From the NCBI GenBank assembly GCA_004154925.1, contig QJNS01000073.1, positions 186,001-250,000 of the forward strand: a stretch of 64,000 bases of DNA. Reading direction: 5' to 3'. The position numbers were made by a program, and so were the translations under genes. Of this stretch, positions 1 to 13,582 are shown piece by piece; the first letter of the stretch is position 1; the number at the start of each line of letters is the position of its first letter. This DNA comes from Monosporascus cannonballus (Eukaryota > Ascomycota > Sordariomycetes > Xylariales). Under the pieces are notes generated by a model that was not told where the DNA came from, did no database searches, and saw nothing but the letters and a program-made list of their open reading frames with translations.

Positions 1-1522
1 TGAGCATTGTGGCCGACATATCTTGATATCTAATGATGTTCTAAATATTTTCATAACACTGTAGTAGCTAGTAGCGAGGTTTATAGCAAAGTATTAGTAT
101 TGTAAATATTTTATTTAATACTAACGTGGTATACAAATAAGGAAGTTATATAAGTAAAAGGGTTGGTGTTATAAATATTATAAGTATTTAACTTTAATAA
201 TGTATTTTTTAATGTTAATGATATAAATTGGTTTATAAAAACGACTCATACATATTTAAGAATTCAATTTACAAAATGAAGTTAAAAACGTAGTTACAAA
301 AAGATTTATTTTAATATACAACGCTATTAAAATCACGTTAAGCGCCTAATATAATTATAAACATATTCGAATCCTGTTTTTTAAATTTACGAAAATTAAG
401 ATTAATCGAAAATGTCCGAATAAAGGTCTAATTTTTAATTTAAATACTTAAAAGTGTTTTATTCAGCATTAATATCTTAACATATAATAAATTTATTCCT
501 TATATACTAGGTCGTAAAATATCTCGAGATAAGTTAAATACTTCGTTTTATTAAACGTATAAACATCAAATTAAATAGTATTTTCATCGAAAATTGTCTG
601 CGTAAAGAATTTAAATAATTTTTAAAAATATTTCGATAATTATTTAATCTGGTTCGGAATATATATCTTAGATAGAGTATAGCGAAAACATATTTATAAT
701 TTTAATGAAATTCAGATTTAAATAAAGTCTTTTTAACGGTAAACATAAATATTACAAATATCACAAACTCTTTATAATTTTCGAAAAGATTTCATAAAAA
801 TATATGTAATTGACAATAATATTAAGTATTAATTATTAAGATTTAAAGTTTATTTCTATTTCTTATCAATATTAAACAAACTACCTGTTTTCTTCATTTA
901 CTCATTACCTAAATTTACTGGATTAAATATATATTATAAATAAAGATAGTAAAAGAAAAAGCATATAAAATAAAGCGATAATTGCTTTAAAATACCCATT
1001 AAGAATATAGAACATCTTTGGATATTTAATGATAACCAAATTTATTAGTGGATTACATGTTAAAGGTTTTATGAAATTAGTAATATTAATATGTTATACC
1101 TTTATTATTTTTTATTTCCGTTAGTTTTATAATATATTTTACCTTTTGATATTATAATATAACTTTTCGTTTAATATCGAAAGTTTTATACAGTATATAA
1201 TATCTATATAACTACAACAATATTTTATCGCCGGTTTTTATAAGCTATTTTCAATTATTATAATGTTTAACCCTGAGCAGCTCGAATTGGAATATTTAAA
1301 ATTAATTTATATAATATTGAAAACTTTTTTTCAAATTGAGTATTTTCAATGTATTTAAATTGACTGGTTTTTATTTCTCTTTATTAATTTTGTTCTTTTT
1401 TTACTTACGAATATTTTTAAAGTTATTATTACAATATCTGAACTAAAATGTTATTTATAAAAAGTCTAAAACTAATCAGAGAATTTACTAACAAAAAAAT
1501 TAAAGTGGTTAATTATTATAGT

Positions 1523-1665
1523 CTGCTTTCACGTAGCCGCTTTTGAATATATACGGATATATATACGGCTATAAGCACAATGATGATTGCTATAATTGCG
1601 ATCATTTCATAGATATTTTGCCGTAGTATCACAGCGGTATAATGTACAGCGGTTACATTAATTCT
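1523..1665 (-). repeat. Decayed copy of short dispersed repeat R1
   Basis: Read on the minus strand, this stretch shares with the copies at 9263 and 42712 the core AATGATCGCAATTATAGCAA followed by a CATCMTNGTGCTTAYAGC segment. It is the most diverged of the three copies, and its ends are unclear. The repeat looks like a very short LTR or a non-autonomous element. Confidence 0.55.
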
Positions 1666-2717
1666 TTCTAAAAAAATTAGCTCAATGCTCTTATACGAAA
1701 TTACTTTTATTTGAAAAAAATAGAAGTTATTACGGGAAACGAATTATATTGTGAATTAACGTTAAAAAGCGAAACAAATAAGTCTTGTTTAAAACCAGCC
1801 TACTTATTACAAAAATATAAAATTTTATAATCTTAAATAATAATATTATTATTGATTAAAGATAATACTAACTATATATAACGGCAAGAAAATATTCGAC
1901 TTATTTTATTTAATATAACGTGTTGTAATTAAGTTATTTAAATTTTTTATTACAGAATTTTAAAAAAACAGTTCGCACACGTATAGAGCTCGTATATTTC
2001 CAAAATACATTATAATATACTTGAACTTAATATAATTAATTTTAATTATTATAATTTATCTTTTTATATTATATAAAAATTAATTAACATATCTAATCTA
2101 TTATATATATATTTAGAAATACGCGTAATATGGAAAATAATGTTATAATTGTTAAATAATACTGAAATAATAAATAGTTTAAAAGGTTTATTCGTTAAAG
2201 AGGTTTACAGACATTGTGCATATTAAAAAACAATAGCGTTAATTAAAAACCTATATTAGAAATTTAAAAACAGAGTTAAGTAAATATTTATTTACAGAAA
2301 AAATTGGTTTTTATTATAAGAACAAGAGTTGTTGTATCAAAGAAACTCTTTTTAAAGCCTGACGTAAGTTTGTAACGGCTAAACCTCGGCCAAGGTTTTG
2401 GGCCTTTTTAAATAATATAGGTAATATGAATAATCTAGACTAGATTATACAAATCTAATAAACTTACGATATACTTATTAAAAGCGGAAAAATATAAAGC
2501 CACTCAATTTTCTATACAAATACCTATTTACTTAATTTCGCTTTTTAGCTATAAATCTAGGGATTTATTTAAAGTCATCGTTTTTTATTAAGAAAAAAAT
2601 ATAAATCTTTTTAACAAATAAATCTAAAAATTATTTCTTACTTTACTGTTGTTTACAAATTAAGCTATTATTCAAATACTACTCATATATTTAAGTGAAT
2701 GTATAAAAAGTTATGTA

Positions 2718-2721
<4 letters not shown>

Positions 2722-2748
<27 letters not shown>

Positions 2749-2749
2749 C
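2722..2749. repeat. TA dinucleotide microsatellite
   Basis: An uninterrupted run of alternating A and T within the AT-rich block. It produces a spurious Tyr-Ile open frame and has no apparent gene context. Confidence 0.8.
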
Positions 2750-5700
2750 TTGTAAATTTAAATATTTTATATAAATTCGTTCTAAAAAAGGTATATGAAT
2801 TGAATTGTTTTAAAAGGTGTAAGTTCTTCAAAAGAAATGTAACTGTTATCAATTTGTCTTACTTTTCAACAAGTGTTTTTAAAATTAAAATCTTTATTTT
2901 CGTAATATTCTTTTCTCTTTTCAAGAATTTCTTTTCTAAAGATAAAAACACCTGGTGGCCTTTTTAAAAAAGGTTTTTTAAAGTTTTTTTTCAATTACCT
3001 TGATTATAACACAGCGCATCCGAATAAAAAAACTTCGTTTACATTAATACGAATTTCTTAATATTCGTTTTAATTTAAATAAAAAACTCGGTATTAAGAT
3101 TTTATTTATTTTATCATTATTCTATTTATCGGAATCGACTTTTAACGTTTTAGAATATTTCAGTTATAATCATTATAGTTGTCGTTGATATTTCTATGTA
3201 ATATTTTAATTATAAATTTCTTAAATACAAAAACGAAACGCAGAGGTGTTTAAAAAAATTACATAAATTTTAAAATTGAATTTTAACCTTGTCATAAATT
3301 ATTAAAAAAACATTAAACAACTTACGATAAAGAAAAAACAAAAACTTGACATAATTTATAAGAAGGTCAAGGAGTTTATATCTTTAAAAAAGATTTTCTT
3401 TATAAAAAGGCCGTAAATGTATTAAAAACGTTTAAATATAAATGAATTAAAAGTAAATTGAAAAAGAGGTTACAAATATAATAAAATATAGACATGAAGT
3501 AAATATAACTTATTTTCAAAATAACCTCTATAGTAAAAAGGTTTAATTTTTTCGATTAAAACGCTGTAAAAGTTAATTTAAGGTTTAAGCTATTATCGTC
3601 TATAATCTTAGCCGAACTGAAAACGGTCGGTTAAGGTTCTGGTAATAAAACATCGTAATTAACTTTATTATGTGCTTTTGAATAACAAAACAGTTTTAAT
3701 ATTTTTGATATATGTACTGTTTTAATAATGTAGATATTGAATTTTGTTTTAATTATTCAGAAATTTAAAACTTTTTGGTGTATTTTATAACATTTTTAAA
3801 CTTTTTAATTTGTGTTAAAAAAAGCGTTTTTACATACTCGTTTAAATAAAAAGATATACAATATAAGGTATATTTTCATCTTTTTAAATATTATTAATCA
3901 GTAATCAATTTTCTGAAACACGTTTTTAAATATAAATAAGTTAAACTCTTTGTTATTAAACATTATAATTTTAAGGAATAAAATACTATAAATTATGTTT
4001 TGATTCTAAGATAAGAAGTAACCTTTACTGCTTTTTAATTAAAATAACATGTTTTAAATGTTTTTTAGAAATATAAATTGCTTTTCGTTAAAAGAAATAT
4101 ATTTCAGTTTGAAAATAGGTTTATATTTTTTAGTTTCTGTTATTAGTATTTTTAGAACCCGGTTACCAATTCTTTATACTGTGTTTGTATATAATTATTT
4201 AAAGTGATAAATATATATATATTTATTAGCGGACATGTTATGATAAAAATATAATATTATTTCGAATTTTCTATAATTATTTTATTACCAATTAACACAA
4301 TTTTAGAAAAGAAATTTAAGGTGTAATTTAATTAAAACGCTTAGCCGTTTATTCAAAGAATATAAGTTATTAAAATTTTAAATTTAATACCAATCTTTTT
4401 TAAAAAAACACTGACATTACACCTTAATATAAAACCTGTATTTTTAGCGATAATAATTTCCAATAATGACTTCAATCAATTATTGTGTTATAACGTTTTT
4501 TCACAGTAAAAAAACATATTTGATAAATATATTAACAGATATCTAACCTGCACAACATTTAATTCTATTACATAATCTTGTCGATAAAGTTATTTAATAA
4601 TAATTGTGTTTCTTATAACACTTCATAATTTTTAAAAAAAAAATATTTTCAAACGAAAGTAGATTATGTGATTTATAACGAGTTATTCTAGCTTAATTAT
4701 AAATATTATGATTTTTGGTTTTTGATATAATTATATTTCGTAATTTTAAAACTCTATTTTTTTGCAGGCATTTAATAGTTTTCTAAGTTTCTTAATAGTT
4801 GTATAATTAATTTGTATAAAATTGTTTAGCTAATTGATTTTTTTAGATTTGAAACATATAAATCTTTATATAATATTGTAATTAACTTTTAGTATATTTT
4901 TCTAATTATTAAATTGGCTTCCGGTTGTTTGTATTTTAAAGATTTTAGTAACGTATTTTAAATTTAAATAATAGTCTGTTAATATTTTATATAATTATCA
5001 AATATTATTCTCATAGGATTGTAATCTCCGTACATATAATTTTGAAACTTTAAACTTATACGTTATATATAACTAATATTCTCGAGTTATTATTTTTAAT
5101 TGTTTTAAAATATTTTGTAATTAAAGAATGGAATAAAAGCTATTCGTTTTATATAATTTATTTAACTTATAAACTTTTATAAACCGAATAAGGTTTTTAT
5201 AAATTAAAATGTATATCTTAAAGCTCTCTAATTTCGTTAAAAAGGTTGCTATTATTTAAAAACTATTAATGTACATTAATACTTTTTAACGTATATAAAT
5301 ACTTCATCGTTAAGTTTTATAAAAGTTTAAAATAATAAGTTACTAGATATTATTTTCTTTCTTTCTTTCGAACTGTTCCCAAATACCACTTAAAAGACTT
5401 TTTAACTTTTCGGTTTTTTAACCTTTTTTGAAGATTTGGTAATCTTATTATTAATATTGTAATAAACTTATATCTAAATTTTTAAAACGGAGTTTTTTAA
5501 ATGTTCGAACATATATTCTTGATACATTTTAATAAAAATTTATATTTATATTTAATTATGTGAGTTTTATTTCCTATATAACCTATAGTTTTTAAAAGCT
5601 GTGGAATGTCTATGATGTTCGTCATATTAAAAATAAATCAAATTTTACTTATTCTGAGTATAAAATTTTAAACTTAAATTCAACTCAAAGTATAGATAAA

Positions 5701-8700
5701 CTTCAAAAAATTCAGTTTTTCAACATGTTATACTTTTTTACTACACTAATTGTAATATTTATATTTATTAACTTTTAAAAGTTTGAAACGATTTAATACT
5801 TACATAACTTTACGCTTTTCGAATAAATATAAATAAACTTTTAAATAAAAGTAAATACAATGAACATTAATCTTTAAAAATCTATTGAGTTATTCATTGG
5901 TTTTTAATATATAATTCGATATTTTTATTATTTTTATATTGTTTTAAACATGAGCTTTTAAAGAATCTTTTAATATAACGATTAACCTTTCAGTAAGTAA
6001 ATATTACAAATTAGTTTGCTTTATAAATGTTGTCTTTACTAGTATTTATAAAAATTAAAAAGTATTCATTTTTAATAACAACGTTGTTTAGTTATATATA
6101 ATTAACTATACGTCGATAAACGGAATTTCTATTTTACTCGGGTTTTTGTTTATTATTTCTAAATTTAAGTCTTAGAACTACTACGTAACCGATTAAATAT
6201 TTTAAAAGTTAAATATATTCTTTTTATAGATATAACTATATGCTTTTTAAAAGGTGTTTTATTTTTTCTATTATATATAGTAAGTTTTACAAAATTTAAA
6301 CTAATGTTCATATTGAATAACGATTTGATAAACTTATACAATTTGTAACAATAATATATAGGCTTTTTTATGTTTAAATATCCTTTAAACTTACGGCATT
6401 TAATAGGTATTAAGGATATTTAATTTAAAATGTGCATTTTTTAGTTACATAATAAACCTTATTAAACTTTGCTTATATATTATTTTGTGATTTTAAAAAC
6501 ACGTTTGATTTTTCTCATTACTTCAATTGTTATTAAAACCGCGTTAAAATATTCTTAAAATCATATCTTGTTTTAATAGATCTTTAATTTTCGGCTAAAA
6601 ATCTTTTCAGAATTTTCAAATATTTATTTATTTTTATATTTATATATGTTTCTATTTACTTTTAAAAATTTACATAACTATAACTTTTACTTTTTAAAAC
6701 CTTATTATTCTTTTACTGCTATTGCAAAAAATAAGAATATTTTTAACTTTTAAATCAAATAAAACTTTGAACGTTTTATTTTCTGTATCGGAAAAAGATT
6801 ATTATTTAATTCCGTATTGCTTTATTTCTTTTTTTCCTTATATTAAATTTTATTGTAGTTAATTTTTCGATATCTTGGTTCTAAAAACTTCTACAACTCT
6901 TTAGATTTGTCTTTTTTATTAAATCTAGATAAGTTTTATTTATATATCTTCTTATAGTATATTTGGTATATTACGTGTTTATCTATTAATATTACTTTTT
7001 TTATCAAATTTAAAATAAATAATCCTCCATTGTTTGACTTATTTTTTGCCTTATTCTATTTCAGTTAAAAAGTTAATTAGTAAATAACAGGCGTAAATAT
7101 TGGAAAAGCTCGATTTTCTATTTAAAGTTTTACGCTACATAAAAGATATCGAAATATAATATAAATGTTTACGTAACAACCTCTTAATATGGTTTCAATT
7201 TAAGATACAAATAATCAAATTTGGTGTATTTTAATTATACTAATATATTGACATATATATATTTATTATTTTATTCCGTATAGTATATGTAGTATAAATT
7301 ATATCGTGTAATAATTTCTTGCGTAGTTAGCTCAGTCTCGAAAATATTGGCAGAACCTAACTATATCCTGTATTATTTAGTTCTATTAATATTTTTTATT
7401 ATATAGGTCCTAAATATTGTTCTTTTATTAAGGGCTTAAAAATATTAATTAATTGTTAATATAACATGTAATAAAATTTACTAAATTATCACACTTTATT
7501 TAAGGCTTTTTTTAATAGTTACCTATATTTATCCCAGTTTAATTATAAGTAGTCTTTTTCTATATAATATATAGTTATATATTAAATTATAAATGTTATT
7601 CAAGTTTATAATTCTTTTCAAAGCTAGTCAATTTCAATAATATCTACACGTTTTAGCAATAAAATCCTAATAAATTATTTTGTTTTTATATTTTAAAACA
7701 TGGTTCTGAATTTAGGTAATTATAGCAGAAATAAAGTTTTGTTCAAAAGCTCGTATTAACTCCTTTTTTATGTTGCTAATTTTTTATTTAGCCATTTTGG
7801 CCGTTTTTAATGGTTTTTTTAATAGAAAAACGGCATTTACTTTTGAAATGCCTTTGTTTCGCTATAATTAAAATATTTTATATTAAATCTTTTTTAGGTT
7901 TTCTTTCAAACGATATTCGCTATTTTTTTAAAGTTTATCCGTATTTTTAAAAAAATCAATGCGAATACTGGAATTTGAAACGTTATTTGATTTATCAACC
8001 TTTTTTAAAAATATTAATTAAAGGTACGTCGATCGGCTATAATAACCCCATCGGTATATACTATCAAAGATTTCTAAATTTGAGTTTTATATATAGTTCT
8101 TTTTCAATCTAAAATTTTAAACATTTATATTGAAGATAAAAATTATACGATTTTGATAAATTAATAATGATTACTAAATAGTAAAATTTTATTATATAAA
8201 TAAATTATAATTTAATCTAACCAAGAAAACAATAAAATCATTTAATTAAATATTTCGTTTTATTTAAATTTGTCAGAAATATTTATATTTTTCAAATATC
8301 GATATTTCTTAAAAAAGTAATTAATTACATTCGAAAAATCGATAAAGTATTTCTGCCAATAATATTTTACAATTAGTTCGAATTAAAAGCCCTTTTTTAA
8401 TAAGCAATTAGGAAATAATTATCATCATTAAGTAACTTGCCATTAAAAACATTTAGAGAAATTAACATGAAATTTACCTTAAATCCTGGATTCTTTTTAT
8501 ATTCATAAATCGGTTACAAAGGCTTGCAAAAATTAATATATAATATTAAAGTCTAGTATGTTATAGTATATTAGATATAACGATATTTGTTGTTAATTAT
8601 TTAATACCAAATAATAATAAAGTTAAGATTTTCTGTAATTTGATTAATTAAGCGTTTCTTAAAGCTCGGAATTCGGTTATTACAATATACAACATCTCGT

Positions 8701-9262
8701 CGAATGTAAGTTTTTTTTTCTCTCACTTTTCTGGTCTTTTGCTGGATGTTTTTTCTTTCAACTTTTTTTACTTTAGACTCTTAGGTTTTATTCGCATTTT
8801 TAATAAAAGTAAACTATTATTAAAATTGAATAGAAACGATTTTGCTTAAAATCGAGTAATTGCTAATAATATATTATTAATTAACTAAAACACCTTTTAA
8901 TCAAAATCAATTACTATATTTTATTTATTAATATTTTGCTAATTAATAAGAAAAACTCATTGCATTGTTTATCTTTAAACTCTTTTTTATAATATTACTG
9001 TTATTATATTTACAAGAAGTTATATCCGATTAAACTATAAATTATTTCTAGGGTAACAATTTAAAATTTAGCAAAATATGACGAATTTATATTATACTGA
9101 TTTGAAAATATAAGGAACATGTAAAATTATATTTTTATTTGCAGTTAATAATAACACTAGAAATGATTTAAAAGAACTTTTAATAAAACGATTTACGGCT
9201 TTCTTTCTTCCTAAAAATACAATATCTTTAATTGAGAATATAAATTAATATTTAAAAACGAG

Positions 9263-9397
9263 ATTAAATTGTTATGGCTGCACCGTACTATTACGGCACC
9301 AGAGCAAAAGATCGATGAAATGATCGCAATTATAGTAATCATCCTAGTGCTTACAGCTGTATATAAAAGCTCTTATAGTAGACCAGACCGTAACATA
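9263..9397 (+). repeat. Copy of short dispersed repeat R1
   Basis: This copy begins TGTTATGGCTGCACC and ends near CCGTAACA, so the two ends form a short imperfect inverted repeat of the TG...CA type seen in LTRs. The interior matches the copy at 42712-42843 closely over its whole length, with most differences being transitions. It lies some 400 bases inside the edge of the left AT-rich block. It could be a very short solo LTR or a small non-autonomous element; no coding role is likely. Confidence 0.65.
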
Positions 9398-9779
9398 AAT
9401 AAGTTCCTATTTTTAAAAAGAAAATTGATTTTAATATATCTTTTTTTTCATGTAATAAAACTGTCGTAGATTTATATAATTTATATAATTTCGTTTTAGA
9501 TTACCTAGATTGCCTACATTATTTTTAAAAAATCCAAGAATCTTAATCGACATCTAGCTATTACGAACTTATATTAGACTTGAAAAAGAGTTTTCTTAAG
9601 ACGAAAACTCTTATTTTGGAAACAGCTTATTAATTATAAATTTATTTTAGTATTAATAAATCAAGTATACTTAATTAATTTAATAAAAAACCTCTTCAAA
9701 GCTTTAAAATACTAGCATTTCTTAATATAGTCATATTTTTATACCGGTTAAATTTATAGCTTAATTGCATTTAGTACTT

Positions 9780-12436
9780 ATTTTAATTTTATAATAGAGT
9801 AACTCTGTTAAATATCTCGGCCTTGTCGCATTCTCTGTGCTGCACTGCAGGTTACCCCAGCTCAGCCGGCTTTTTCTAGGCCTAAGACCCAGCCGGCCCC
9901 GCAAAATTGGTACGATTATTCTGATTTTCAGTGCCATGGCCCCGCATAGAAAGAGCACGAGGCTCTGCAAGGTGGTGGACAAAATGATCATAGTGTCAAT
10001 GGGGCGTTGTGGCTCCGGGCACTATCGTTTTTTTGTTCACCACATTGGCTTGTCCAAATTGTACTAGACCAAAGTCAGAGATGGATGACAACCTCGCCGA
10101 TTAGCATCCCTACAACGCCGCTTTAGAAGCTAGGGTTCGGGCGTATATCGCGGAACTGCGCTCCTTCAATGTCGCCGTTGACTTTGGCGGGTACGATGCA
10201 CGTACCATCTTATCGGCTGCGGGGAATATGACAAATATGGGGCGGGGGTACCTCTGTATGTTGCTATCACTCCACAAGCCCAGAACAGGTAAGCCCATTT
10301 CTAATTTTTGGATGTCAGCACTATGATTCTCTGCAGCCCTTGGATTACTGTAGGTACGAGATGGATAGCCTTCCTTTCAGCTCACTGCCACGCATTTTTG
10401 GGCAACATCGCTCCGACTCGGGTTATGCCCTTTTTCGTTACTCGATGCTGCAAGCGAAGGTTTCCGGATTACTATTGGATTATCAGAAACACATCCCCCG
10501 CGTTGCATTCGAACAGCGCCGTATCATTCCGAAGCTCTCAGCCATGGCGTATCCATTCACCCTGCCGCCGAAACAGTGTGGCGTACACCCGGGGGTCTTG
10601 GAAACCACTGGAGCTAACACGTAATTAGGCGAAACGGAGACCATGCATGACACATATTGAACAGCCCTATAGATTCTATATAGGCCGGTCCCGATGAGTG
10701 AGCTGATGATATTCGTGTCGCCTTCGCGTCGATGCATAAGCCCTCGAAATTGTCGCTGATATATCAGTCGGGCAATCTGCGATCGGCAGGACGCAGACCT
10801 AGCCCGTATCTAGGTCCATCGCACCAATATCAAAGGGAGGTATGTAATATCGCGCCTCCTTTTGTAGCGAGTCAAGCACACGGCTACCGCGCCACCGCCG
10901 TCAGACTGCCTCGGCAACCCAAAAGGGAGGGCAAGAGTCCTCGAGTCGGAGGCCAAACCTTTGACCAGAGGTGCGGCATAAGCCGGGCGAACACGATTCC
11001 GATGAGCGTCCGCTTACTTCGCAGGGTCCGACTCCGCTTCCCATTAGTCGCCATTGTCTGCGTCTGCTGTGTAGCGAATTGGTTCGACATAGCGCCAAGA
11101 TAAGCCAGAATCAGCTGTGGCCCCCCGCCATCCCACGCTGACCCGCCGACTAGGTCGGTCGGGTCATACTGGCTGGGGCCGTGAAGCTGGGATATCTATA
11201 CGGAACCGTGTCTTTGGGGTGTCTTAGAAGAGCCTCATGCTGACTGGAGGGCGGGGCACGCTAAGCGGGACTGGTAAAGCTTAACTCGACTAGCCCTGGA
11301 AGTGTGCTACCGCGGCCTCTTACTTGCGTATGAAGTTGTAGAGTCGCATAAAGAGAGGTGGTTATGCAATGCTCGTCTTTGACCAAGAGTGCTAAACGCC
11401 TTGGGTATCAAGTGAACTTACGAATCACACATCGGCCAATGAGCGCCGGTCATACCCTGCTTTTTTCCCGATTGCCAAAGCAAGCCTTGTGCTCTATTAC
11501 CGGATGGGCGCTTCATAGTCGAGCCCCTGTGCCGAGATTCGGTCTAATGTATCCGGATAATACTTTGGTCAGTGCTGCCGCTAATGGCACTGGATCAACG
11601 AATCGGAAACCCCAATTACGACTCCAATTCCTTATTAAGGCAAGTGGGTATTGACCCTTCGAGATCTTTGTCCAGACTTCGTCGCATTGAGGCAGCCAAT
11701 GGCTTCGGGTACGGAGGTGCACAATTCCGCAAAATAGTATTTAGTATGGGATAATACGGATGCTATTTGTGGAGAAGAGCAGGAGCTCCACGCTGTGCGA
11801 TGACTCGGGGCCTGGAATTACTCTGAAAAGACCGATGCATAAAGCCCAAGTAAGCATTGCCAAGTCTGCCGCTTACGTAGCAACGTCCCTCGTATGCCGG
11901 GCTTTATTGTTGGACTCGGCGCACCGCACCCCGCCGCGGGGAACTCCCGAGAGGATCGTTATGCGGCGGTTCGTTTTCATATCCCGTCGCGAGTAAGAAC
12001 CTGGAGCTTCAGGGAAACATAGCGTCGCTCGGCCTTTTTCTGCGACAGGGTACCGGTGAAGGACGCGTTTTCCGCCACAAGACGGGGAAACGAGATGGAG
12101 AACAGGAGATGGCGAAGGAGGGGGCCAAAAGCCGTAGCTTTACCATACCAGAGGTCCGGCGCAGTCGGTCCGGGGAAAGTGGTGGTGTTAAGGCGTTGCA
12201 TTGTAAATGGGTGGTTGCAAAACAAGTCTTAATCAATCGGAGTAGCTTAAAGCTGGGTTGCCGTTGATTGGGTTGATCCTACAGGTCGCGCGAGAAGAAG
12301 AAAAGCATCGTCCTGAAACATATGAAACAAGACATTGAACGGGATAGATCATATACTGTCAATAAATATTGGGCCTAATCTAGGGCTGGGATGAATGACC
12401 ATTTCCTTTCATGTTCGAGTAAGCGATCATGGGCCT
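9780..12436. other. GC-balanced stretch without a supported gene
   Basis: Base composition is like the coding blocks, but no open frame here shows a recognisable domain, a consistent splice pattern or family motifs. Frames at 10308-10628, 11358-11654 and 11760-11996 are short and overlap on both strands, which suggests chance. A piece around 10110-10300 (plus strand) reads like protein for some 50 residues but has stops, and could be a gene remnant. I see no RNA gene. Confidence 0.5.
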
Positions 12437-13582
12437 TCATTCTACAGAGTATTCCACACGCTGTACTTCGCCCGTGGCCATCATTTCGCTCATGTTCTTG
12501 GATATGTGCTGCATGACTTCCTCCAAACGACCAGCATTACATGATACCGTGACGTATAGGACTTTGCTCCTATCGTGGACAACCCCAGCGGTACTCTCAA
12601 AGTCACCTTCAGACGGTCTTGTATCAGATTCGGTTAGCATATCCAGGAACCGGCGTGTCAGGGAATCGCTGTTGGCACCGGGCGCCCCTATCGGCCAGAA
12701 TGCCGACTCATCCAAGACCGTGGAGGTAGCGCCGATGCCCTGGGTGTTCATGTTCGTGACATTAAGGTTCCCGGACATATCGAAGGCGAAGGGATTACTA
12801 GTTGTTGGGAGGCGAGTCCCCGAATGCATATCTGACGCTCTAATCATTTCGATGGTAGGTGTCGGGACCGGGTGCGGGCTGGGTGTTGGCGTAAACGACT
12901 GCTCGCGTTCGGAGCTGGAACTGTAGTCGCCATTGTTATCCTGTCTCCGCTGTAAAATACCGTATCTGTTCTTCGCCGACAGAGGTGTTCGGTTCGGGAA
13001 GTTATTGTTGACGATTTCACGCCAGTTACGGCCCGTCTCCTGCACCATCTGAAGCAAGATGGTGTCCTATTGATAAAGTTAACCGACAGTAGCCCGGCAT
13101 AAAACGGGACCTGCACGCGGCGTACCTCCTCACCCGTCCAAGGGCTATGGTTGATTTGAGGGTCCAAGTTATCGTGCCAGCGCTTCCAACATTGATCTCC
13201 GTTACGGCTGCCAACTTCTTCCGAGACCTTGGTCCACTTGGTACCGTGCATCAACACGGCGTGACGGAGTTTTTCGTCCTCGGCCGGCGTCCAAGGGCCC
13301 TGCCGGAAATGGTGTGCGATCTTGTAATGCCACCGTTTCCGACAATCTTTGTTGCTTCTCCCCGGGATATGACTGGCGACTTTGTGCCAACTGATGTTTT
13401 GTCCCGGCTTCGAGACTAGAGAAAAGGCACGTTAATATGCATGTATTTAATGAGTAGATGGACGAGGCTCAGGTACAGGAGAGCGACATGCCTTCAGCTA
13501 CAACCTCACTGAGAATTTGGTCTTGTTCCGGCGTCCATTTCTGGCGATCTCGAGGAACAGGAGAGGGGCTGTATGGAGGCAT
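12437..13582 (-). CDS. Myb-like DNA-binding transcription regulator (Myb1)
   Basis: Predicted nuclear transcription factor of 336 residues with three tandem Myb/SANT repeats. Proposed exons on the minus strand are 13582-13492, 13415-13126 and 13066-12437. Repeats lie at about residues 14-65, 68-117 and 120-170, each with the regularly spaced tryptophans, and the first contains PGRSNKDCRKRW. The C-terminal half is Ser/Pro-rich and ends in a charged segment (about 296-336) similar to the end of the Myb gene at 19458. The start was chosen as the ATG just before the first repeat. Intron 2 (13125-13067) is ordinary GT-AG; intron 1 only gives a good first repeat if it uses a GC donor (GCATGT) with a TAG acceptor. 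It lies tail-side of the FAD oxidase, same strand, about 850 bases away, and is a plausible local regulator; its target is unknown. Confidence 0.85.

Larger units (their letters stand above)
1..9750. repeat. AT-rich, gene-free block
   Basis: Strongly AT-rich sequence (about a fifth G+C by eye) with no credible gene on either strand. The few open frames are short and rich in Ile, Tyr, Phe and Lys, as expected by chance at this composition. Composition changes abruptly to about half G+C near 9780. I recognise only two decayed copies of a short dispersed repeat and one TA microsatellite in it. CA and TG dinucleotides are still fairly common here, unlike the AT-rich block at 22.9-52.9 kb. It is most likely decayed transposon sequence, but no family can be assigned to most of it. 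Confidence 0.7.

Noticed and set aside
2713..2967. 84-codon frame with YIYIYI start
   Set aside because: Generated by the TA microsatellite in the AT-rich block.
7321..7365. GTAGTTAGCTCAG tRNA-like start
   Set aside because: No B-box or foldable cloverleaf downstream.
9837..12236. Many 60-120 codon open frames on both strands
   Set aside because: They overlap one another, lack domain motifs and consistent splice signals, and look like chance frames in GC-balanced DNA.
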